Positions 55,968-64,000 of a stretch of 64,000 nucleotides of DNA are shown in pieces. The position numbers and the translations under genes are program-made. This stretch comes from Lepraria neglecta. Taxonomy: Eukaryota; Ascomycota; Lecanoromycetes; Lecanorales; Stereocaulaceae. Below the pieces are notes generated by a model that was not told the origin of the DNA, ran no database searches, and saw only the letters and a program-made list of their open reading frames with translations. How positions within the stretch are numbered: position 1 is the stretch's first letter; every line of letters begins with the position of its first letter. The stretch spans positions 496,001 to 560,000 of the forward strand of contig CM065647.1 of the NCBI GenBank assembly GCA_033220425.1, in the 5' to 3' direction.

Positions 55968-58481
55968 TCACCTTGTGGGCTTCTTCTTTTTCTTTTCGGA
56001 CTTCTCCACAGCCTCTGTGCCCTCCTCGTCTCTCTTTCTCTTCTTGCTGCTGCCAGTGTCACCATTCGAAGCAGCAGCCTTCTCAACCGCTTTCCTCGCC
56101 TTCTTGATTTCCTTCTTGCTGATGGCCATAGGTTTACCATCGCCCCCAAAGTTGATCTCGCCCCTCTCAAGCTTTCTTTTGTACCGACTGATTGTCAGCC
56201 CGGCCTGCTTAGCCAGATCACCGAACTTCTCGTAATCTCTCTCTTCCCGCCGCTCGATTTGCTCTGCCCTCTTCTGTCGCCTCTCCTTACGACCGAGTCT
56301 TCGTGCAAGCTTCTCTTTCTTTTCTTTCCTCGCTCTGCTCCTCTCTTCTGATAATGCAAGCTTCCGTGCATGCCTCTCCTTCTTCCGTGCCTTCTTCGCG
56401 ACCTTGGTATTGCTCAAGATAGATGACTGCCAGTTGATCTCTTGCTGAGTTGGGGACGGTGGCGAGTCAGGAGTGTCTGCTGAAACGGTCGAAATAGTCT
56501 CAGACTTATTATCGTCATTGTTGAAGGCAACCTTCGCAGCTCCGTTAGTCTTTGGCTCAGTTGCTCCAGCGTGCGCCGGCGATGATGACTGTGGTTCTTC
56601 TTCTTCTTCGTCCTCCATTTCTTCATCAGAGCTCTCTTGCTCTTCTTCGTCCGAGCTCTCCACGTCCTCCTCCATTGCGTCTTGCACCACCTCTTCAATT
56701 GGTTTAATGGGCTCTAATTTGTCCTTCTTGTCCTTCTTCGACTTCTTCACAGCAGGCTTTTCTGATACCTCCTCGATTAACTTAACGCCGTTAGACTTGT
56801 CTTTCTTGGACTTCTTTAAAACAGGCGCGGCGGCAGCCGGCTCGTCGCCAGCAAGACCATCAGCGTCCGGGTTATATTTTCGGGCTTCCTTGACTTCCCA
56901 TTTCCCTGGCGTGAAAGAGACACCATTTGGAGCAATGGCGACACCCTTCGACTTCAGGGGCTTCCCCTCAAGACTTGCTAAGCGTCGCTCGAGCTTCAGT
57001 CGGTGATCAACGCCAAGTGCTGACTTCTCTTCCTCTGTAACCATATCACCCTTGCCTTCTCCCTCCTGGCTCCAGTCTGCTAGGGCGTCAACGCGTAGCC
57101 CTAGTGCTGCTTTGGTGGCTAACATTCGAGCAATCTTGCCCTTGTTCTTTCCGGTAGCCTGTCCTATCAATGACGCGTGGTAGATCAATCCATATTTGGG
57201 GGTGTCATGTTTAGTCTTGAGTGCGCGAAACAAAGCTTTCTCAGCCCCCAAGATCTGGATAGTACTTGCGGGACTCTTTGCCAGATTCATGAGACTGCCT
57301 GCATGGGCGATCAGTCGGGCGCCAACGAGGTCTCCTACTAATGCAGTAAGATTCGGGGCGATTGCGGCCATTCGTGCAGACAGATAGCCCGATAGTTGCG
57401 ACCTGTATTCGGAGAAACTGACGACTTGCTCAGCAAGTGCTTGGATATTGTCAAGATCTTCTGTGGTAATCTCAGTGCCCATAGAAATCTCAGCAGCAGC
57501 CTTGACGGCAGTCTCAATCTCATCGGGTAATATCTCAGCGAGGTCTGCCTTTGCAGCGCTCGTCCTCATGCCCATTGCAAGGATGACTCGCGCGTAGGCC
57601 AGATTGTCGTTCAGGATTCTGCCCATTTCCGGAAAATGCCAGCCATACCATTCCTTTACTCGCATAGCGTATGTGTTCAATTCTTTGTCAAGATCATCCA
57701 GGAGAGCAATTGCCTGTACGATCATGGTATCGACCTTGTCCGGAGAAAACTTCAATTTGTGTCTTGAAAGCGAGTGGGAAAGACCTAGCGACATTGTAGA
57801 GATATCTTGGGGTAAAAGACCGGGAATCAGAGAAGCAAGATTATTGCGAATGGCTCGATAGAGGTCCGAGGTAGTGTTATCGGAGATCAGGGTGAGTGAT
57901 AGTTTGGGCAATTTGTTGATGGCGGAGGCTGTATAGAACGTTAGCTATAGTTCATAGCTCTTGAAGTAAAGGGTATCATCATACCAAGCTTGGGGTCAGC
58001 GACCGCCAGAGACGCTTTCTTCTCATCCTTGATCGAGTCCAGCAACCCAGTCAGTCGCGGAGTGACTTTGCCCTCCACAAGCGCGGCGGTTTGTTCAAGG
58101 GCTATTCTGGTCAGTACAGTTGCCACAGCTCTCGTAAGAGCAGCGCGAATCACTCACCTGTTGCAGCACTATCGAATTTTTGGAAGTCTTTGAGCTTGAG
58201 TCTGTAGAATAAGAAGCCCAGAGTTAGTTCTAACCTTCATAGCACCGGCCCAGTACTGTGAAATTGGCCAATGCATTGCAGTGGCTGCCCTATGTACTTA
58301 CAAGCTGCATATGCCCTCGGCAGTTTCGTCTTCGGCGGAGAATCCATCTTGCTGGAGTATTTTGGAGCTCTTAGCTTTTAAGAGTGCGTACCCCACGGGC
58401 GTTTCTCTGAGAAATTGTTAGCATAGGGAAAGCTGCACAGAGGGTCTCCGTAGTTGCCTACTGGAGAATGAAGAGGCCCAT
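55968..58481 (-). CDS. NOP58: Box C/D snoRNP core protein NOP58
   Basis: Five exons: 58481-58462, 58406-58302, 58201-58158, 58101-57985 and 57928-55968, 748 residues. The start [19 protein letters not shown] and [51 protein letters not shown] match NOP58. The Nop domain follows ([16 protein letters not shown], later [51 protein letters not shown]), contacting the 15.5K/Snu13-snoRNA complex. The C-terminus is long, with acidic (DEEEEEP) and KKE/K-rich tracts typical of nucleolar proteins. It works with NOP56, fibrillarin and Snu13 in 2'-O-methylation of rRNA. At 748 residues it is longer than yeast Nop58 (511), by an extended tail. Shares a 211-bp upstream region with VMA6. Confidence 0.95.
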
Positions 58482-58692
58482 GGCGGGCAGGTAGGTGCGA
58501 GGTTGTCGTTGCTGTCTAAGACTTTGCGAGTGCCGTTTCTCCAATCGTCAAGAAAGTTTTCGTGAGGTTTTTGGAAAAATTCGCTAAAATCACATGCGGC
58601 TTAGTGCCCTTTTATCAGCCCTATCCCGAGCCCCATTACTACGATTTCGCTCCAACTTTCCAAACCGCCATTCTGCCAAGCTCTGCGTCGCC
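58482..58692. promoter_or_regulatory. Bidirectional promoter region between NOP58 and VMA6
   Basis: Only 211 bp separate the two divergent ATG codons, so both promoters and 5' UTRs must overlap or abut here. No TATA box is obvious. The segment is of average GC with pyrimidine-rich stretches. Confidence 0.7.
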
Positions 58693-59936
58693 ATGGAAGG
58701 GCTCTTTTTCAATGTCAACGGAGGGTAAGGGCTCTGCGTAAAGTCAAGAAACCCAAAATGCTCATCTCTACAGGTACATCGAGGGCATAGTCCGAGGATA
58801 TCGAAACTCTCTTCTTACTGGACAGAACTACAACAATCTTACACAATGCGAAACTATAGATGGTACTTGTGGCCCCCTAAATATGGATTCAACATTGCTC
58901 ATGGCCTACAGATGTCAAGCTACAGCTCTCACCCGCCTATGGCGACTTCCTTGCCTCTCTGCCGCCTAATCCGTCGACATCATCACTCGCCAACAAGACT
59001 ACGGACAAGCTCGTCGCAGAGTTCCGCTACCTCCAAGCTCAAGCAGTAGGGAGCATCGCAAAGTTCATGGAATACCTGACATATGGTTACATGATCGACA
59101 ATGTGGCATTACTGATCACGGGCACACTTCACGAAAGAGATACCCGAGAGCTGCTAGAGCGATGTCACCCCCTGGGATGGTTCGAGACGATGCCCGTGCT
59201 CTGTGTGGCCACGAATATCGAGGAATTATACAACTCCGTACTGATTGAAACTCCTCTAGCGTCATATTTCAAGGGCTCGTTAAGCCACCAGGACCTTGAT
59301 GAGCTGAACATCGAGATCATCCGTAACACACTTTACAAAAACTACCTAGAGGACTTCTACAAATTCGTCACTGAAAATCCCGAGCTCAAGGGCACTCCTA
59401 CGTCTGAAGTCATGGCAGAGGTGCTTGAATTTGAGGCAGATAGAAGGGCTATCAATATCACTCTCAACTCCTTCGGCACAGAGCTGTCGAAACAAGATAG
59501 AAAGAAGCTGTATCCAGACTTTGGTGGATTGTATCCAGAGGGCACTCTAATGCTGTCGAGAGCGGACGACCTGGAAGGCGTAGCACTTGCGGTTAGTGGC
59601 AATCACGACTACAAGTCATACTTCGACCAGGTTGGCATGAGCGGAGGCACTTCTAGTGTTGGCAATATGGCCGGTGGTGGAGCTGAAAGCAAGAGTTTGG
59701 AGGATATGTTCTATCAGAAAGAGATGGAGATATCAAGGACGGTTTTCACTCGCCAATTTACTCACGCTGTCATCTATGCTTGGGTCAAGCTGAGGGAACA
59801 GGTAATTGTCAAACTCCATCGGCACAGATATTGGCGACTGACATGGACATAGGAAATACGGAACATAACATGGATTGCTGAGTGCATTGCACAGCAACAA
59901 AAGGAGCGGATTGGCAATTACATCAGTGTCTTCTAA
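58693..59936 (+). CDS. VMA6: V-type proton ATPase subunit d
   Basis: Four exons: 58693-58724, 58774-58862, 58912-59801 and 59853-59936, about 364 residues. The product starts MEGLFFNVNGGYIEGIVRGY and continues with LTQCETIDDVKLQLSPAYGDFLASLPP, MEYLTYGYMIDNVALLITGTLHERD, ERCHPLGWF, EADRRAINITLNSFGTELSKQDRKKLYP, ending EIRNITWIAECIAQQQKERIGNYISVF. These are the signatures of the V0 subunit d family, which links the central stalk to the membrane c-ring of the vacuolar ATPase. Length equals that of the family (yeast Vma6 345). All introns are 49-51 nt with GT..AG ends. The first intron splits a glycine codon in the N-terminus. Confidence 0.95.
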
Positions 59937-60651
59937 GCCTGTGGGCAACGAATATGTTGTCTTCTGCATGGCATCGGCGTTATGAACTCTATAGGCTATA
60001 GTCTAGCGTCGGCTTGGAGCTTTTGGGCAAGACTATATTAGGAGGAGGCTCAGTGCAGTACGATATAGACATTGAAGCTGTTTTCACTACACAAGCCGTA
60101 AGGGAGGCGACCAGCACGCCTCTTTCAGGGTTCGCCTAACCTATGCTCAGGCTTTGAAGCCCCTCAATATTACGATCATGCGCATATTGGAAGCATGTTA
60201 CAGCCGTGGTGGGATGAGATCTCATTGGTCCAGTGTTCTCCATGCGGAAGGCGGCCAAGGCTAGCAAGGGTTCCCCGCTCTGATCGTCATCGCCTCCCCC
60301 AGATCTCAACTGCAAAATCTTCAAATTCACAGTTGCCCCCTCTTTGCCATCAACGCTTTCTAGGTGTACAGCTAATCGGAGAGCGCACCGACTCCTACCG
60401 TCCTTGCTTTTAGCCGCATATGAAGCTTTCTGTTCAGGCTTAGTGAAGCTTAGCAGCGCCCTGCAGACCGCCCCGTGCCTGTCAGACCGAAAGGCATAAT
60501 TGCATCATGCTCGGACTAAAAAGTCTCGTTCTTGTTGACAATTGCACGACCCCGCTGACACGAGGGAGTTCCGTCGGCCTTCACACAGCTCTAGCATTGG
60601 ACCCTTGACAAATATAATAAGGGGACATGCCTTTCTCTTTACAGAACCATA
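59937..60651. other. Intergenic region between VMA6 and the aldose epimerase gene
   Basis: About 715 bp without a supported gene. A TATA-like TATAATAAG lies at about 60615-60623, some 30 bp before the downstream ATG, so it belongs to the aldose epimerase promoter or leader. Confidence 0.5.
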
Positions 60652-61842
60652 ATGTTGCAACCAACTCGCAATATGCTCTTCACAATTCTAGTTGCGGTCC
60701 TGTCTTTTTCGTTGAGAGCTGTTGCCCAGACCTCAAGCAGCTCAGGTGTGTTCACAAAATACACAATCTCCGCACCTGGCATCAATGCAAGCTTTATACC
60801 GTACGGCGCGCGTCTCACCAACCTCTACGTAAACGATAAGAACGGCTTTCCACAAGATGTTGTTCTCGGCTACGACGATGGTACTGCTTACCTCAATGAC
60901 ACTGAGACTGTTCATACATATTTCGGTCCCGTGGTAGGCCGTTATGCCAATCGCATCATGAACGGCACCTTCACTGTGGAGGGCGTCACTTCGCATATCC
61001 CAGAGAATGAACACATGGGAGCCAATACCTTGCATGGTGGTAATGTTGGCTACGATCAGAGGAATTGGACAGTGGTATCAGCAAACGAAACCACGATCAC
61101 GTTCTCGCTGCTGGATCAAGGCTTCGAAGGTTTCCCAGGGACGATCATCACACATGCGACCTATACTGTGTCCGAGGGTCCCCAATGGACGTCGCGCTTA
61201 GTGTCCATACCTCTTGACGAGCCAACTCCGATCATGCTTGCCAACCACGTCTACTGGAACCTCGATGCGTTCGCCAACCCGTCAGACCTAACGATCTTGA
61301 ACAACACGCTTTACATGCCATATGCGGCGCGCTACATCGAGATAGACAACATTGAGGTCCCGAATGGCACGATTGGCATTGTCAATGGCACTTTCCTTGA
61401 TTTCACGTCCCCGAAACAGATCGGCAGAGATATTGAACAGGCGGTTAATGCATGCGGCCTTGGCTGTACCGGCTACGATAACGCCTTCATCCTCGATCGT
61501 CCTCGATACTCAGCGCCAGAGGCCACAGATCTCAGTGTCCTGACAATGTCCTCAAATGTCACCGGCATTCAACTCGACATCAGAACAAACCAGCAGAGCC
61601 TCCAAATCTACACATGCGATAACCTTAATGGCACGATTCCCGTCAAGAAGAGCCAGCAGCACTCGACGAACGGGCCAACAGCGTACGTGCCACAATACGG
61701 ATGTGTCGTGATTGAGACTCAGCAATGGATTGACGGTATCAATAATCCACAATGGGGGCAAGATCAATACCAAATCTACACTGTGGACTCTGAGCCTGCG
61801 GTGGTGTTTGCGCAGTACGACTTCAGCATTATTGGCTCATGA
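60652..61842 (+). CDS. Secreted aldose 1-epimerase (galactose mutarotase family)
   Basis: A single exon of 396 residues. Residues about 9-26 form a signal peptide (MLFTILVAVLSFSLRAVAQ). The mature protein has the family blocks IPYGARLTNLYV, VVLGYDDGTAYL, YFGPVVGRYANRI, NTLHGG, the catalytic-type His in HVYWNL, GYDNAFILD and a C-terminal VVFAQYDFS (with glutamate in the usual base position near VIETQQW). It catalyses alpha/beta anomer interconversion of hexoses. The leader plus many N-glycosylation sites (NGT, NDT, NET, NNT) indicates an extracellular form, common in plant-degrading ascomycetes. Either the first ATG or the ATG eight codons on could be the start; the second gives a cleaner leader. 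Confidence 0.88.
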   Translation: MLQPTRNMLFTILVAVLSFSLRAVAQTSSSSGVFTKYTISAPGINASFIPYGARLTNLYVNDKNGFPQDVVLGYDDGTAYLNDTETVHTYFGPVVGRYANRIMNGTFTVEGVTSHIPENEHMGANTLHGGNVGYDQRNWTVVSANETTITFSLLDQGFEGFPGTIITHATYTVSEGPQWTSRLVSIPLDEPTPIMLANHVYWNLDAFANPSDLTILNNTLYMPYAARYIEIDNIEVPNGTIGIVNGTFLDFTSPKQIGRDIEQAVNACGLGCTGYDNAFILDRPRYSAPEATDLSVLTMSSNVTGIQLDIRTNQQSLQIYTCDNLNGTIPVKKSQQHSTNGPTAYVPQYGCVVIETQQWIDGINNPQWGQDQYQIYTVDSEPAVVFAQYDFSIIGS

Positions 61843-62168
61843 GAGGACTGGTAGGCAAGGTAGAAAAAGCAAGATGTAATTAGACTATGAGCAATGAACA
61901 AGAATCAAAACTACGGCGTCACGCCGGCTAATCGCACTGGAGCAATAATGACGCGCCTCTTTGCACAAAGAAAAGGTTTTTATCTCCGATGATCGCGGGG
62001 TTTAGCGCCCGCCAAGATTTCGAAAGTAAACAAACCTCGTCAACATTTCGCAGAGCGTCAACAACCGCTTAACATTGTACTGATACGGGGTACTCTTGAA
62101 GCATCCATATACTTGATGATCTGTCATTTATTTCCAGTGTAGTGAGCTGACAGGCTCTATCCCACAAA
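61843..62168. other. Intergenic region upstream of the AT-hook gene
   Basis: About 325 bp, with no gene. Holds the 3' end of the epimerase gene and the promoter of the AT-hook gene. Confidence 0.5.
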
Positions 62169-64000
62169 ATGACGGACGGACTGCTCTCGTCGCCTGATCC
62201 ACTGGCCCTCTCGAACGACAACTTCCCAGCACCTTCTCCCACGAAATCCAGAGGTGCCGTTCTCACCCCCAGAAAAGCCTTGACTAATGCTTCTGGCAAT
62301 GCACACGTCCAGGAATTCTACCTCACCACGCCACCTGCCCGAAATACCTCACCTACCAAATCACCAAAACACAGAGCACAGTCAACAAGCCCATGGCGGA
62401 TCCGTCTAACAGTACAGGCAGAACAAGTCAATGAGATGCAAGATGGTCTAATAATGAGGAAAACGCCTACGAAACGTCTCACAGAGCGAACCACTACAAT
62501 TACCGTTCCTTTGAAAGGCGGCGATGATACGCCACCAGTCGTGGGGAACAGAGGGAGGGGGAGGCCCAGGAAGTCTTTGGATGCTCCTGTGAAGAGGAAT
62601 GGTACACCAAAGCCCAAGAAGATCGCGAGAAGGAAGACGGTGCCGGAGTCCTTGGAGGAGGAGCAAGATGAGAATTTCCTCGCTGGTAGGGCCACTCCAC
62701 CCAAGAAGCCCAGAGGGAGACCTAGGAAGAGCATGGAGCCTGTTGTGAATTTACCACAGTTCAAGGAACCTGGCGTGTCTCTGCATATGTCAGACATGGA
62801 GGGGATTGATACAGATGCGCCAGCGAGAAAGACTACACGAAGGAAGAGTAGGGCCAGGAGAATGAAGATTGCTGTGGACTCAGATGTGGAGAGTCCAGGC
62901 GAAGCTACGGGCCTGACAGTCGATGATAGTGTTAGTGAATGCAAGCTTTGTCCAGATGATCATCTGCAAGAGACGCAACCGGTGGAGAGTTCTGCAATTG
63001 GGAAATCATCGCCCGAAAAATCACTGCTTGAAGAGCAAGACGAAGACATGTGGCGGGCCATGATTCGCCCCGATGGACAATCCCCTAGCATTGGTGATGA
63101 GGAACAACAAGAACAAGCAGAACTTGATCCAACGAATGAACACCAAGAATTCGACACCATACTTGAGAGTGAAGGATTTAGCATGGTCTCTGTATCGTCT
63201 TTGGCATCTACTGGGGATCGTAATGCTAGTCCGGCTGAGCAAAGTGGAGTCCAGGATGTCCCTGACCAGGATTCAGAACTGGCACCGTCGCCTTCAGTGC
63301 TACCACAGCTTCAGGAGCGAAATAAGCATCTAGAAGCCCGTGAACACACACCCGCCATTGCGTCTTCGCCTTCGGTACCGCCAGTGCTCCAGGACGCTCT
63401 CCAACAGTCGCCACGTCCTTTAGAGAAAGCTACAGACGGAACGCCAAAGCTAGCCCGTGTTGTACGTGCAGGAATTGCCCTCCAAGGTGTGCTTAGCCCA
63501 AAAGAAAAAAAGAAGCTAGGCTTGCCATTCCGCTCATCTGAGAAACCTTCCCCCTTCTTGGCAGTGGGCAATGCAGCATCTCAACGTCGACACTCGTCTC
63601 CTGTATCTAAAGCAAAATCACCCAAAGACCGGTTGGATGATCTGTTTAGTGGTTTTGGAGCAGGTACGAGGAGAGAACTGAAAGCTGGGCTTAGACTTGG
63701 TGAAGAGCTCGCGAAGAGGCAACGACAGATATCACAGAAGCCCGAATCAGTTCTGAAAGCGGCAGATGATGTCTTCTCTACGGATGCAATCACTGAGTAT
63801 CCTTCGGTGATTAATTCGGAGGGCAAAACAGACTACAATCTCAAAGCTCCTGGTTCTAGCCAGGCCGTGCGTTATCCTCATCTTTCCAATAACCAACTTC
63901 CAAGCCCCGAGAGGAGTGTGGAAGATTCAGACGAGGATCGCATGAGCTGGAAAGCGGATACTCCGATGAAGGCAGAGCACTCAACCATCACAAAAGAACA
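62169..64000 (+). CDS. AT-hook DNA-binding protein, partial (runs off the window)
   Basis: An open frame of 610 codons from the ATG at 62169 to the right edge without a stop. Two AT-hooks are plain: NRGRGRPRKS (about residues 123-132) and KKPRGRPRKSM (about 180-190). A basic cluster (RKTTRRKSRARR) follows. The rest is acidic and Ser/Pro/Glu-rich, mostly disordered, with a conserved-looking helix DDLFSGFGAGTRRELKAGLRLGEELAKRQ near 495-525. AT-hooks bind the minor groove of AT-rich DNA, so this is likely a nuclear, chromatin-associated protein. Similar proteins in ascomycetes are annotated only as AT DNA-binding. The C-terminus is beyond the window. Confidence 0.8.
   Translation, partial: MTDGLLSSPDPLALSNDNFPAPSPTKSRGAVLTPRKALTNASGNAHVQEFYLTTPPARNTSPTKSPKHRAQSTSPWRIRLTVQAEQVNEMQDGLIMRKTPTKRLTERTTTITVPLKGGDDTPPVVGNRGRGRPRKSLDAPVKRNGTPKPKKIARRKTVPESLEEEQDENFLAGRATPPKKPRGRPRKSMEPVVNLPQFKEPGVSLHMSDMEGIDTDAPARKTTRRKSRARRMKIAVDSDVESPGEATGLTVDDSVSECKLCPDDHLQETQPVESSAIGKSSPEKSLLEEQDEDMWRAMIRPDGQSPSIGDEEQQEQAELDPTNEHQEFDTILESEGFSMVSVSSLASTGDRNASPAEQSGVQDVPDQDSELAPSPSVLPQLQERNKHLEAREHTPAIASSPSVPPVLQDALQQSPRPLEKATDGTPKLARVVRAGIALQGVLSPKEKKKLGLPFRSSEKPSPFLAVGNAASQRRHSSPVSKAKSPKDRLDDLFSGFGAGTRRELKAGLRLGEELAKRQRQISQKPESVLKAADDVFSTDAITEYPSVINSEGKTDYNLKAPGSSQAVRYPHLSNNQLPSPERSVEDSDEDRMSWKADTPMKAEHSTITKE

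Noticed and set aside
56473-57006. Plus-strand serine-rich ORF opposite NOP58
   Set aside because: Shadow of the acidic/lysine-rich C-terminus of NOP58 on the other strand.
40999-63999. Biosynthetic gene cluster
   Set aside because: No synthase, transporter or tailoring enzyme is present. The genes are a mixture of housekeeping and unrelated fungal families.

Overview
The window looks like a chromosome segment of a filamentous ascomycete (Pezizomycotina). Genes carry short introns of about 45-130 nt with GT(R)AGT-type donors and CTAAC-like branch sites, and several gene families are typical of these fungi (HET-C, 2EXR/F-box-like, fungal NLR-like N-terminal domain, secreted small-protein families). 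About 38.8 kb on the left is AT-rich, TpA-rich transposon sequence with CpA/TpG depletion and many stops in former coding frames, as expected after repeat-induced point mutation (RIP). The right 24 kb is ordinary gene-bearing DNA.

Left part (1-40767): a decayed HET-C-like gene on the minus strand is split in two, with its 3' half at 1-1287 and its 5' half at 40211-40767. Between the halves sits a pogo/Fot1-type DNA transposon (1317-40095). It was itself hit by a Gypsy element (2206-8228), a solo LTR (8386-8610) and a second Gypsy element (9165-39557). That second element contains a third Gypsy element (9888-26635), which in turn holds a fourth (10099-16727), and separately a young, un-RIPped Gypsy element (30460-37732). 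Every LTR insertion is framed by a perfect 5-bp target duplication, so the order of events can be read. A 69-bp piece of the HET-C exon is present on both sides of the whole nest.

The young element has long open gag and pol frames, near-identical LTRs and an antisense stretch downstream of pol. That stretch encodes a Zn(2)Cys(6)-like cysteine cluster and a very acidic tract. This antisense cargo, echoed by a coiled-coil-like antisense stretch at the same place in the fourth element, is the most unusual thing here.

Right part (41 kb to the end): a secreted protein of a fungal family (41356-42657, -); an NLR-like N-terminal-domain protein (44054-45539, -); a 2EXR protein (46353-47231, +); two small related hypothetical ORFs (48480-49739, -); an initiator-like tRNA-Met with a mismatched acceptor stem (51752-51823, -); a conserved hypothetical gene (52240-52806, +); and a tandem pair of F-box-like paralogues (53357-54491, +). 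These are followed by housekeeping genes: RNA polymerase III subunit RPC9 (54863-55536, -), box C/D snoRNP protein NOP58 (55968-58481, -) and V-ATPase subunit d VMA6 (58693-59936, +), the last two divergent from a 211-bp shared promoter. The window ends with a secreted aldose 1-epimerase (60652-61842, +) and an AT-hook protein running off the right edge (62169-64000, +).
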